The position numbers and the translations under genes were made by a program. From the NCBI GenBank assembly GCA_932294295.1, contig OW028576.1, positions 23,691,227-23,755,226 of the forward strand: DNA of 64,000 bases. Reading direction: 5' to 3'. Below, piece by piece: positions 38,420 to 49,285 of this stretch. Origin of the DNA: Alitta virens (lineage: Eukaryota > Annelida > Polychaeta > Phyllodocida > Nereididae). How positions within the stretch are numbered: position 1 is the first letter of the stretch; each line of letters opens with the position of its first letter. The notes below the pieces were generated by a model. That model searched no databases. It worked only from the letters and a program-made list of their open reading frames with translations, and was not told where the DNA came from.

Positions 38420-41400
38420 TATGTTTCCCTTATCCCTTTACCGACTAGTAGTGATAAGCCTAATTGGCCGTGAGATATAACCTCGATGAGCCAATGTCAG
38501 CCCGAAACCCTGGCTCAGGCGCCAGACCAACATTGTCATGCTCCACCGAGCCCCCACAGGCCAACTAAATGGTCCCCAGAGAAGGAAATATCAACATATT
38601 TAGCCACATACTAACGAAGCCGCGCAGATCCTGGCTAAATCTGATAATTACCTCCCCAGTTACCCTATCCTTTACCCGCCAGTAATGCTAAGCCTAACGG
38701 GCCCCGTGAGAACAAGATGGATCAGCGTGAATGTACCCAGAACATTTCCGCGGCTCCAGCAGAGGGGACAAACTACTATCTCCGTCGAGCCCCACGTGGT
38801 CCTTATTTTACCGACAAGTGCTAAGCCTAAATGGTCCCCTTTGAACAGGACAGATCAGTCAAAGTTAGCCAGACACTGAAGAGCCACCCAATGCCTGATT
38901 AAAATCGATTTTTCCAGCAAGCTCGCCAGTTTCCCTATTCCGTATCTCGAAGTCCGCGTGTAGTCCCGTATCTCGAAGTCCGCGTGAAGTCCGGTCCGCC
39001 TAATTCTGGGGAAAAAAAAACTAAAAGCGAATTATTCATGACAACAAACATAACATACAGCAACATACATAAAAACAGACACAAAAACTAGCCTATATCA
39101 ACTATTCTAAATTCAGACTAAATAAAATTAATACTTCTACTTAATACTATTTTACCAACTTAAAAATATATTTCCCTTATTCCTTTACCCACTAGTAGTG
39201 CTAAGCCTAAATTGTCCCCAGAGAACAAGACAGACTAGCCAAAGTCAGGCCGATTCCGCGGCCCCAGTCTCAGACCGAAATCAGTTTTGTCCGGCAAGCT
39301 TCCAGAGACCTATCCTAAACACACTATAATTTCATACCGACACTAAATTAAATACCCAATTACCCAATTTACCCAATTATCCAAAATATAAGAAACCGTA
39401 AATATAAGAAAAACTCAGAATCCGCGTCATCTCGTTCTGCTGGTGGTCTGCATCGTCCTGCTGGTGGTCCGTCTCATCCTGCTGGTGGTCCGCATCATCC
39501 TTCTGGTGGTCCGCATCATCCTTCTGGTGGTCCGCATCATCCTTCTGGTGGTCCGCCTTGTCCTACTACTACTACTGAAACCTGAGATCTGACAATTATT
39601 CATGACAACAACAAACATAACATACAGCATACATAACATTAAAAACAGACCCAAAACTAGCCTATATCAACTATTCAAAAATCAGACTAAATAAAATTAA
39701 TATTTCTATTTTTCAATATTCTACCAATCCAACTTAAAATATATTTCCCTTATTCCTTTACCCACTAGTAGTGCTAAGCCTAAATTGTCCCCAGAGAACA
39801 AGACAGACTAGCCAAAGTCAGGCCGATTCCGCGGCCCCAGTCTCAGACCGAAATCAGTTTTGTCCGGCAAGCTTCCAGAGACCTATCCTAAACACACTAT
39901 AATTTCATACCGACACTAAATTAAATACCCAATTACCCAATTTACCCAATTATCCAAAATATAAGAAACCGTAAATATAAGAAAAACTCAGAATCCGCGT
40001 CATCTCGTCCTGCTGGTGGTCTGCATCGTCCTGCTGGTGGTCCGTCTCATCCTGCTGGTGGTCCGCATCATCCTTCTGGTGGTCCGCATCATCCTTCTGG
40101 TGGTCCGCATCATCCTTCTGGTGGTCTGCATCATCCTTCTGGTGGTCCGCATCATCCTTCTGGTGGTCCGCATCATCCTTCTGGTGGTCCGCCTTGTCCT
40201 ACTACTACTACTGAAACCTGAGATCTGACAATTATTCATGACAACAACAAACATAACATACAGCATACATAACATTAAAAACAGACCCAAAACTAGCCTA
40301 TATCAACTATTCAAAAATCAGACTAAATAAAATTAATATTTCTATTTTTCAATATTCTACCAATCCAACTTAAAATATATTTCCCTTATTCCTTTACCCA
40401 CTAGTAGTGCTAAGCCTAAATTGTCCCCAGAGAACAAGACAGACTAGCCAAAGTCAGGCCGATTCCGCGGCCCCAGTCTCAGACCGAAATCAGTTTTGTC
40501 CGGCAAGCTTCCAGAGACCTATCCTAAACACACTATAATTTCATACCGACACTAAATTAAATACCCAATTACCCAATTTACCCAATTATCCAAAATATAA
40601 GAAACCGTAAATATAAGAAAAACTCAGAATCCGCGTCATCTCGTCCTGCTGGTGGTCTGCATCGTCCTGCTGGTGGTCCGTCTCATCCTGCTGGTGGTCC
40701 GCATCATCCTTCTGGTGGTCCGCATCATCCTTCTGGTGGTCCGCATCATCCTTCTGGTGGTCCGCATCATCCTTCTGGTGGTCTGCATCATCCTTCTGGT
40801 GGTCCGCATCATCCTTCTGGTGGTCCGCATCATCCTTCTGGTGGTCCGCCTTGTCCTACTACTACTACTGAAACCTGAGATCTGACAATTATTCATGACA
40901 ACAACAAACATAACATACAGCATACATAACATTAAAAACAGACCCAAAACTAGCCTATATCAACTATTCAAAAATCAGACTAAATAAAATTAATATTTCT
41001 ATTTTTCAATATTCTACCAATCCAACTTAAAATATATTTCCCTTATTCCATTACCCACTAGTAGTGCTAAGCCTAAATTGTCCCCAGAGAACAAGACAGA
41101 CTAGCCAAAGTCAGGCCGATTCCGCGGCCCCAGTCTCAGACCGAAATCAGTTTTGTCCGGCAAGCTTCCAGAGACCTATCCTAAACACACTATAATTTCA
41201 TACCGACACTAAATTAAATACCCAATTACCCAATTTACCCAATTATCCAAAATATAAGAAACCGTAAATATAAGAAAAACTCAGAATCCGCGTCATCTCG
41301 TCCTGCTAGTGGTCCGTCTCGTCCTGCTGGTGGTCCGTCTCATCCTGCTGGTGGTCCGTCTCATCCTGCTGGTGGTCCGTCTCATCCTGCTGGTGGTCCG

Positions 41401-41650
41401 TCTTATCCTGCTGGTGGTCCGTCTCATCCTGCTGGTGGTCCTCGTCGTCCTCGTCGTCCTACTACTACTACTAAAACCTGAGATCTGACAATCATTCATG
41501 ACAACAACAAACATAACATACAACATACATAACACAGTACACAGAAACTAGCCTATATCAACTATTGTAAAATCAGACGAAATAAAATTAATAATTCTAC
41601 TTATTACTATTCTACCAATGCAACTTATTCTATATTTCCCTTTACCCACT
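38420..41650 (+). repeat. nested tandem array: units of about 0.6 kb containing a 21-bp minisatellite
   Basis: The anchor TTTCCCTTAT...CCCACTAGTAGTGC occurs at 39171, 39744, 40380, 41037 and (degenerate) 41635. The spacings are 573, 636, 657 and 598 bp. The first differences, 63 and 21 bp, are exact multiples of the internal 21-bp unit CTTCTGGTGGTCCGCATCATC-type (arrays at 39430-39560, 40004-40200, 40640-40860 and 41297-41465). Outside the minisatellite the three central units are almost identical. Degenerate relatives of the unit precede the array (38420-39160). On the minus strand each unit has a 75-103-codon frame (hydrophobic start, then Arg-Thr-Met repeats), explained by the 21-bp period. 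Confidence 0.93.
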
Positions 41651-43081
41651 AGTAGAACTAAGTCTAAATGGTCCCCAGAGAACAAGACAAACCAGCCAAA
41701 GTTGGCCTGACACTGAGGGGCCGCTCAGCCCCAAACCAAAATCAACACATGTCTGCAAAGTCCCCTAGATTCCCTACTGCTATCCTATGCACACTATAGA
41801 TACAACATTAATTACCCATGGAAACTATAAGAAACCCAAATATAATAAAACTCATGAGTCCGCGTGTAGTCCCGTATCTCGAAGTCCGCGTGTAGTCAAT
41901 CCTAGTGCTGTCTCGCTGGTCCGCTGGTCCGCTGGTCCGCTTGGTCCGCCCGCGATGACTAACTGCAAAATAAAATGCAAAAGATTAGACATGCATGCAT
42001 ACAAATCTACGGTGGCTGGGAGGGGACATGGGAATTTTTTTTAAATCTCATTCTTACGAGATAACATCAGCCAACATCTCGTTCTAACGAGATAACATAG
42101 TTCTAACGATACATCAAGTTGTTCTGATGAGAAAGTAAATCGTTCTAAAGAAAAAATAACTGTTTTGTTACAGCTGTAGCTGTATAGAGTTGGAATCTTA
42201 TTGCAGACAGAACAAGATGTAATGTTCACTGATTTGTATAAACCAGAATATGGTTACCATATAAACCGTGACACTGCAATATAAAGCAAAATGCTGTTGC
42301 ACGATATGTCACTCGAACCAAGCTATTATAATATAGACTATAAAATATGATATTAAGTTAAACATTACTAAACATACATTATTGCTTGCTCTGCTAACAA
42401 ATAGATATTGTCATACAGATGACTATGTGGAAGTAAGGAAATGCATGGCATCAATGAGCCATGTAACAAAAGCTGTGAAACACACTGAAGAAGCATTAAG
42501 GTGAAACTGTCAGACTTTCTAACGAGAAAAAACTTTGGCAAAGTCGGAGGTTTGAACATATATATCTAACGAACGGCTGGATGTACGCATGCGTACACTA
42601 GCTCGTTTTCTTTGTCTAAATGAGCTCTAAAATATGAGCTCTCGTACGTTGAGATACAAGGCCCCGTTGTCGAGATATAGGCTAGAAAATGCAGGCCCGT
42701 TTTAGTGCAATAACACTGTTATTCTACAGTATAAACAACTGCCGTAGGCTGACGTAACAATGGGATGATAAAGCTTGGAGTCCACATCATGTTACACATG
42801 TACTCCATTGGTGGGGTCTTTTATATGCCACGGCATAGACACCAAGTAGTGTAAATTATGTGTGTTGACCTATAAGACAAAAAAATATATTTTTCCTGTC
42901 GAGTTGGATCAAAGGTCAGCCTATCATTAAACAATCCATTGGAATTATATTGACCTCAGCTTGGACTCCCTCCACCGTTTTTACAATATTAACTTAATTA
43001 ACTTTTAATTAACCGATGCAATTATGCATGCATGTAAAACACTGATGTGTATGCCACGGAAAGGCCGGTCATCCACACTGT
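41650..43081. other. intergenic sequence, no gene seen
   Basis: Contains the last degenerate array unit, CGCTGGTCCG reiterations (41910-41955), the 21-bp palindromic repeat (42046-42166) and a dispersed-repeat segment (42777-42830) shared with 21336-21400. Confidence 0.4.
42046..42166 (+). repeat. 21-bp repeat with TCTCGTTCTAACGAGA palindrome, left cluster
   Basis: About five degenerate 21-bp units containing TCGTTCTAACGAGATAACA. They match, in inverted orientation, the cluster at 43700-43831. Confidence 0.75.
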
Positions 43082-43575
43082 TGAGCTAAGATAGATAGAT
43101 AGCCATAGATAGATAGAAACATAGATAGATAGAAACATAGATAGAAAGAAACATAGATAGATAGCCATAGATTGATGGTCATGGGCCATCTATGGCCATC
43201 TATGGCCATCTATCTATGGCCATCTATCTATGGCTATCTATCTATGGCTATCTATCTATGGCTATCTATGGCTATCTATGGCTATCTATGGCTATCTATG
43301 GCTATCTACCTACCTATCTATCGCTATGTATGCCTATGTATGCCTATCTATGGCTATCTATGGCTATCTATGGCTATCTATGGCTATCTATATATGGCTA
43401 TCTATGGCTATCTACCTACCTATCTATCGCTATGTATGCCCATCTATGCCTATCTATGGCTATCTATGGCTATCTATGGCTATCTATGGCTATCTATGCC
43501 TATCTATGGCTGTCTATGGCTGCCTATGCATATATAACCATAGATCTTTGGCCATAGACCAGCATATATCCATCT
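43082..43575 (+). repeat. TATCTATGGC microsatellite preceded by its inverted form
   Basis: From 43180 to about 43530 the sequence is mostly CTATCTATGG(C) units in tetra- and decanucleotide phases. The preceding 43090-43175 is the reverse complement (GATAGATAG, CATAGATAGATAG). The two halves can pair as a hairpin. All three long overlapping frames here are repeat artefacts. Confidence 0.92.
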
Positions 43576-43699
43576 ATCCATCTATCGAACTAAGCCCAAC
43601 TGATCAAGAATATGAACGTACAGAGATACATGCTGTAGCTCATTCTGTTCATTGTTTAAAATCATAAAAAAAATATTGAGCTTCAACGTCCAGAAGAAT

Positions 43700-43831
43700 G
43701 ATAGCTATTTTCTCGTTAGAACTAAATTTTATCTCGTTAAAACGAAATACTATCTCGATACAACGAAATACTATCTGGTTAGAACGAGATAGTATCTGGC
43801 TAGAACGAGATAGTATCTGGTTAGAACGAGA
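43700..43831 (-). repeat. 21-bp repeat with TCTCGTTCTAAC palindrome, right cluster
   Basis: Five to six 21-bp units, read on the minus strand as TATCTCGTTCTAACCAGATA. With the 42046 cluster it forms inverted ends of a segment of about 1.8 kb that could be a non-autonomous transposon. Confidence 0.78.
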
Positions 43832-43942
43832 TACTATATTATCGACAGGGCGGGTATTTTCGACACTGACATTAAAATGTTAATATATATTTTTTAACAA
43901 ACTAATTAAGTGTCGAAAATACCCGCCCTGTCGATAATACTA
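43832..43942. mobile_element. palindromic MITE, copy 3 (end-truncated)
   Basis: The arms TATTATCGACAGGGCGGGTA and inverse, then TTTTCGACACT, flank an AT-rich centre. They match copies 1 and 2 without the outer CCGTAACGGAG segment. It directly abuts the 21-bp repeat at 43700-43831. Confidence 0.8.
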
Positions 43943-44224
43943 AAAATATATATCACCGTTAAATGCAATACAAGACCCACAAAAAAAACACCTAAATATT
44001 CAAATATCACACTACACCACAAGAAAAATAACATTATAAACAAAAAAAACTTACTGTCATGGAAGCTCCTGGACTGATCTCGGATGAACTAATAAACGGC
44101 AGGCCAGTGCGCAAGGCTTTATTAGGGCGTCATTACGTCACGGCAGGCCGCTCCACTTCTGTGAAGGGGTGTACAGGGGGTGTGCTTGGATGAATACCAG
44201 TCAAGTGTGATAGAACATGACATC
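43943..44224. other. intergenic sequence, nothing recognised
   Basis: AT-rich with no frame of note. Lies between the third palindromic MITE and a hAT-like MITE. Confidence 0.35.
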
Positions 44225-44574
44225 CAGGGGCGGATCCAATAACTATAACAAAGCTTTATTCGGTATAAGTAAAAACACTGGCCAATACTATTTAAAAAAT
44301 ATATATCCAGAAAAATTTACACCGGGGGAAGGGGGGGGGATTGGCGAATTAAAATATATTGCATGCAGTTGCCACAATTTTTTTAATTGAAATGTGCTAG
44401 ACCAAAATAGTGGGGGGGGGGGGGGGTTGTACCGTCCTCCCTTTGGTTGCTCGGGACTGCATGGGGCATCCATTGCAGGGCATTGAGTGGTCGAGCGGCC
44501 GACCGCCTATTGGCCTATATACTGGGCCAAGTCAGACCCCTAACCCCCCCCCCTCCTTTTTGGATCCGCTACTG
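44225..44574. mobile_element. hAT-like MITE (350 bp) with poly-G tract
   Basis: The left end CAGGGGCGGATCCAATAA and the right end (inward) CAGTAGCGGATCCAAAAA are hAT-type inverted ends with 12 of the first 14 bases shared. The interior holds a G tract near 44411-44426 and a C tract near 44545-44553. The 8 bp outside (ATGACATC and TTGTATAT) do not match, so the target duplication is lost or the ends belong to two nested copies. Confidence 0.65.
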
Positions 44575-44837
44575 TTGTATATACCTAGGCCTTTATAAAT
44601 GTATATGAGCATAATTTATGTGGGCTGGGTTGTTCTTGAATGGGCCAGTTGAATTAAATCTTTTGGGAATCTTTGTTTAAAGTTTAAAGCTCGTGACATT
44701 TTGAAAATAAAATATTTACATCCTATATATGTCACAGATTGATCACTGAGTTAGTCCAAGCTCTGAATAACGTGCCACTTTGCAGTATACATGAATAGGA
44801 AATATTGACTTGGGCCTACGACGGGCAGCCTCTTCAT

Positions 44838-44879
44838 CCCCCCCCCCCCCGGGGCTTTTTATCACCAAATCCGGCCCTG
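44838..44879 (-). mobile_element. hAT-like MITE terminus (minus orientation)
   Basis: Read on the minus strand it starts CAGGGCCGGATTTGGTGATA and runs into a CCCCGGGG plus poly-G tract. It is a typical end of this MITE class; the other end was not found. Confidence 0.5.
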
Positions 44880-45025
44880 GAAGGCTGGAATTGGCCCTGC
44901 CTTCCTCTCCCATTATCGAAATCTCGTCTCCCAACAGGACTTCACGAGACAAACGGCCATTTTTTAAATTCACACCTCCATTTTGTGGATTTTTTTTCTT
45001 TCGCGCCAAATATTGGCGCCCTTTT

Positions 45026-45133
45026 CAGTAGCGTATCCATGGATGAAGTTAGAGGGGGTTAGATATTTTATCATGCTGACATGTATGGTGAACCCTCCTT
45101 CCCCTATTATGATCACTCCAGGCTACGCCCCTG
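45026..45133. mobile_element. short hAT-like MITE (108 bp)
   Basis: CAGTAGCGTATCCATGG at the left and (inward) CAGGGGCGTAGCCTGGAG at the right form imperfect inverted ends. No 8-bp target duplication is visible. Confidence 0.5.
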
Positions 45134-47110
45134 TAGCGTTCCGAAGTGAAGGGGATATTCCCTATCTTTGAACACATCTTTTGGATATTATTGATCATAA
45201 TTATGGATTTGTTACGTGTAAAATTGGAAAATTTATACAACTGATCGAATTTCGCCGGGAATTGATGCAGAATCTTTACAGGTGGGAAAAAGTTATTTTT
45301 AATATTTTAGAAAATTATTGAGTATCCATTAAATAATTTGCTAAAAATCAACCATTAGGCCTAGGCTCCCTTAGGCCTATATATTGTTTGCACAATATAG
45401 TTAGACAATAATCGTCCTAGCCAACTATAACCTAAAGACAAAAAAAAATATCTTGGCTGATTTTAAACAAACTATTGAGTGGATACCGGAAAACAATTTT
45501 TTGTCTGTCAAAATTTATTCTAATCATGGTTTTCAAATGTATAGGCCGACCTGCAGTTCTGAACTGCATGTTCAATTTATTTTAGGCCTGTTGAGTTTCT
45601 TAGAAATGTGTGGGCTGAGCTATCTATGCTAAATGTTTAATACTCTCGCGAAATTTCTGCACACAAAAATTCGTAATTCAAAATGGCCACTATCATTTAA
45701 CTGGATTTATAGGCCTCTATATACTTATTTTTACGTGTATGTCAAGGGGAAGCACAAAATAGATATAAATGTTACCAAAAAGTTATAGCCCAACTTTCTA
45801 GCCCATACAAATCAACTTGGAAATTTTCTGTATTTGCAATGATATTTTTTGGCACTTTGTCATTATTATACTCATGGAAGAAAAGAAGTTAAACATATGA
45901 GCATATAGCGTTAATAATGTTATTTTCTTTAATTATTCTTTTCTTTAAAAGCAAATGCACTTAAGAACAAACTTGATGACAACACATGGGATGAACACTG
46001 TATTAAATAGGCTTATAGGAACAAAATAAGCGACTTATTTACTGACACTAACAACATAGGTGGTCATGAGTGTTTATTACAATTGTTAAAACTTTAATTT
46101 GAAAGGTTAACGTTATTTTGTAAATGCTTGGATGATGAAATCCAATTTAAAATAGAGCCATGCATTCTTTGAGTAATTACCCATTTTCCACCACAACTAC
46201 CATGTTTTTGACTATAATTTAGATTTCTCATTAAGCTACATGTGTCAAATTGAAGTTTGACTATCAATGGTTTGTACCCATCAAGTGGAAGCCAAATATG
46301 TGAATATTAATCTTTGAAAGTTTCACTTTAGTTTAAAATGCCAATTTATAGGCAGGTTTGATACTGTACAGTGCATGGATCAGTTATGAAGGGAGGATAA
46401 TCATTATGCAGTTGTCATAACTGCATTTAATCTCTGATAATGTGAGTAATAATTATTAAATGTAATGGAAAATATACTGCTTGTTACACTGATACTGGGC
46501 TTCATCAAAAATCCATATAACGTCTACCACAGAAATATAATAATTACCCTATGGGGTATCTGAAAATGTACTGACATGAACCAAATTTGGTAAAGATCCG
46601 ACCATTTGGACTGAAGTTATATCTTATCCAAAAGGGGGTAATTACCCATAACCCCAAGTGGGTAATTATTCCTACATGTCATAAATGATGACTGGATGCA
46701 AGTACATTACCTTATAACAAGCACTTTTGAATGCAAAACTGCAAGAGAACTATTACAATAACCCAATTTTTCGCATTTGACCTTGACCTTTAATTACCCC
46801 CAAGGTAAACATCAATATAATATCTCATTACATTTTGATATATTGTTCAAGTTTTTACCATTAATACTAAGGGAGATATGATTTTTTTTAATCTGAAAGT
46901 TCAAGGTCACCTGTGAGCTTGACCCCCTGGTTTTAATAGCTCATTATTTAGAATTTCAACAAGACTATTATTCCCCTGGTCCCTTGTAAAACAACTTAAT
47001 TATTAAAATGTATTTAAGAAAAATAGGGGAGATCGGGGCTGGTTGTCACACGGGTTAGTTGTCACATTCATTATACCTGGATTTATATACATTGGCATTT
47101 TAAACACCGA
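45134..47110. other. intergenic sequence, no gene seen
   Basis: No long frame. 46540-46960 contains several TTACCC(C)/GGGTAATTA words and a TTTGACCTTGACCTTTAATT string like that at 27505, marking another dispersed repeat. Confidence 0.4.
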
Positions 47111-47117
47111 TATCTCA

Positions 47118-47207
47118 GGGTGTGTGATACGTGTGTGATACGTGTGTGATACGTGTGTGATACGTGTGTGATACGTGTGTGATACGTGTGTGATACGTGT
47201 GTGATAC
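47118..47207 (+). repeat. 11-bp tandem repeat, about 8 copies
   Basis: Perfect GTGTGTGATAC units, immediately followed by a different 9-bp repeat. Confidence 0.93.
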
Positions 47208-47362
47208 ATGCCATACATGCCATACATGCCATACATGCCATACATGCCATACATGCCATACATGCCATACATGCCATACATGCCATACATGCCATACATG
47301 CCATACATGCCATACATGCCATACATGCCATACATGCCATACATGCCATACATGCCATACAT
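47205..47362 (+). repeat. 9-bp tandem repeat, about 17 copies
   Basis: Perfect CATGCCATA units. Because the period is nine, every frame on both strands is open, giving artefact peptides such as MYG repeats. It abuts the 11-bp array through the shared word GATACATGC. Confidence 0.95.
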
Positions 47363-47969
47363 ATACTTGGCAGAAGTTGATATTTTGTGTTAAAATTTCA
47401 CTTTTTAACTCGCTATGTTTATTTAACCATTTTTGAAAAGCAGTTGGGAGAAACTTCATCAAAGGCGTTGCACGTGTATATCACACCTGTAAAGATATCA
47501 CACCTGTGAAGACATTATGATTTCTCATTTCCCATGCAAGTCAACCCATGTGTGACAATCAAACCCCTTGTAGCGTGACAACCTTTCCCCGGCTATGGGG
47601 CAGGATGTCACAATTGGAATACATTGTTTTTTTTATTAATTATATTTGACAATGGTGTTAAATGTGTAAGCACCACAACCCATTAAAGAGCATAATATAT
47701 TATGGTAGTGTTGCTGATGATCAGTGTTATTAATTGTAAAAAGAAGCTCAAAATAATAAAATCAATTGACAACCAGCCCCCTACAGTAGAACATAACATG
47801 CGATTGAGACTATACCCTTGGTCATAATTTAACTGGTATTAATTTGGCAATTTAATGTAATATTTAATGGACTTTATGTAAAATACAGTGGTCGGGATAT
47901 CAATAGTATAAAGTCTGAATCTGTGACTTCAAATGTGCGAGCTGACTCAGCAGAATCTGATTGTCTTCC
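47363..47969. other. intergenic sequence, nothing recognised
   Basis: AT-rich without a supported exon. The phrases 'gttgtcacacgggttagttgtcac' (47041) and 'tgtgacaa' (47550-47580) hint at a decayed repeat only. Confidence 0.35.
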
Positions 47970-48410
47970 ATTCGTGTTAATAGAGAGGTGGTCTTAATAG
48001 TGAGGTGGTCTTACTAGTGAAATGTGGTTTAGTAGTGACAAGTTGGTCTTAATGAGATGGTCCTCATCACAGGCATCACAATCGCCCTCTGGTGTAGCCT
48101 GGTGCCCCCCCCCCCCTCGGACCGCTGACTGTTAATACTTACTATAAATATATAGCAGTCAGCGGTCGGGGGGGGGGGGGGGAGGGGGCTACACCAGAGG
48201 GCGATTGTGATGCCTGTGGTCCTCATAGTGTTTTGGTTTAATAGTGAAGTGGTCTTAATAGAGAGGTACTCTTAATAGTCTTCACAGTGAGCCCAATTAA
48301 GTGAGGTGGTCTTAATTGTGAGTTTTTAACAGAGAGGTGGTCTCAAGAGTGAGGTGGTCTTACTAGTAAGGTAGTTTTAATAGAGAGGTGGTCTGCAGAG
48401 TGATGGTTTA
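47970..48410 (+). repeat. 17-bp minisatellite, second large cluster, interrupted by a MITE
   Basis: Imperfect GAGGTGGTCTTAATAGT units on both sides of the 48068-48218 MITE. They match the 14110-14245 array. Confidence 0.85.
48068..48218. mobile_element. hAT-like palindromic MITE (151 bp) with perfect 8-bp target duplication
   Basis: The ends CACAGGCATCACAATCGCCC and inverse extend about 30 bp (to CTCTGGTGTAGCC) with the arms otherwise near-identical; each arm includes a long C/G tract. GTCCTCAT flanks both sides (48060-48067 and 48219-48226). The element is inserted in the 17-bp minisatellite. An 8-bp duplication fits hAT-type transposition. Confidence 0.92.
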
Positions 48411-49285
48411 ATGCTATAATACAATGATCACAATTATACAACACTTACAGTTCAGTTCAGTTCATTTCACTAATCATCACACGTAAACGGTAAAAAATTA
48501 AATATTATATTATTTTATTACAAATTCAAAAGCTCATTAAAAAAAAAGCATAGTTATAATAACTGTAGCTCTTATTCTTTTATATAGGCCTAGGTTATCT
48601 CTTAATTTGATCGATTTAACTTTGCCTTCAGTGATCCAATGTCTTTTTATGGATACTTACTATACTTTATATGTTTTGTTGGTAGGTGTTTGTCAATGGC
48701 TGCATTCCATAGATTATTCAAATTATAATAAATGTTTGGATTAGATTCTGAAACTTACTTATTAACCGTGTCTTGGCAATTTAATCTTTTAAACCCTAAA
48801 TAAGCTTGTGGACTGTTTGTGAATATTGTATATGACAGTAATTGTCTTTTGACCTGTCAAATATTAAATAATCAATAGTCAGAGAGACAAACTCCAAATT
48901 TGGACCTTAGGTGTGACATTGGGTATGATTAAAATTTTTTTTCACAAAATGATGGTCCAGACCCTATATTTTAATCCAGTGAGTGCCACCTTGGCATCTT
49001 TGGGGACCAAGTTTTTTCAACAAATTTAATACAGCTGTATATATAGGTTTTTTGCATGAAAATAAACTGCGATATAGAGTCATCAGAGACTACCACGTGT
49101 GTGAAAAGCCAAATTGGTACATCATAAACACTAAATATATCGATAATTGTAATGTACATATATAAAAAGGTCACAATCATCCTTAGAAAAGCTTTAAAAC
49201 AAAAGAATGAAGCATATATCAATTATTAATACTTATATAGAAGTTAATGTGCCAATCGTCTTTTAATCAGGTCCGATTTGTAGCT
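48411..49285. other. intergenic sequence, nothing recognised
   Basis: AT-rich. Short overlapping frames at 48971-49222 have no recognisable product. Confidence 0.35.

Noticed and set aside
43172..43667. Overlapping frames rich in Tyr, Leu, Trp and Met
   Set aside because: All three arise from the TATCTATGGC microsatellite.
47003..47462. Frames encoding MYG, MAC, VWH, HTC and similar repeats on both strands
   Set aside because: A 9-bp repeat with no stop word opens all frames; not genes.
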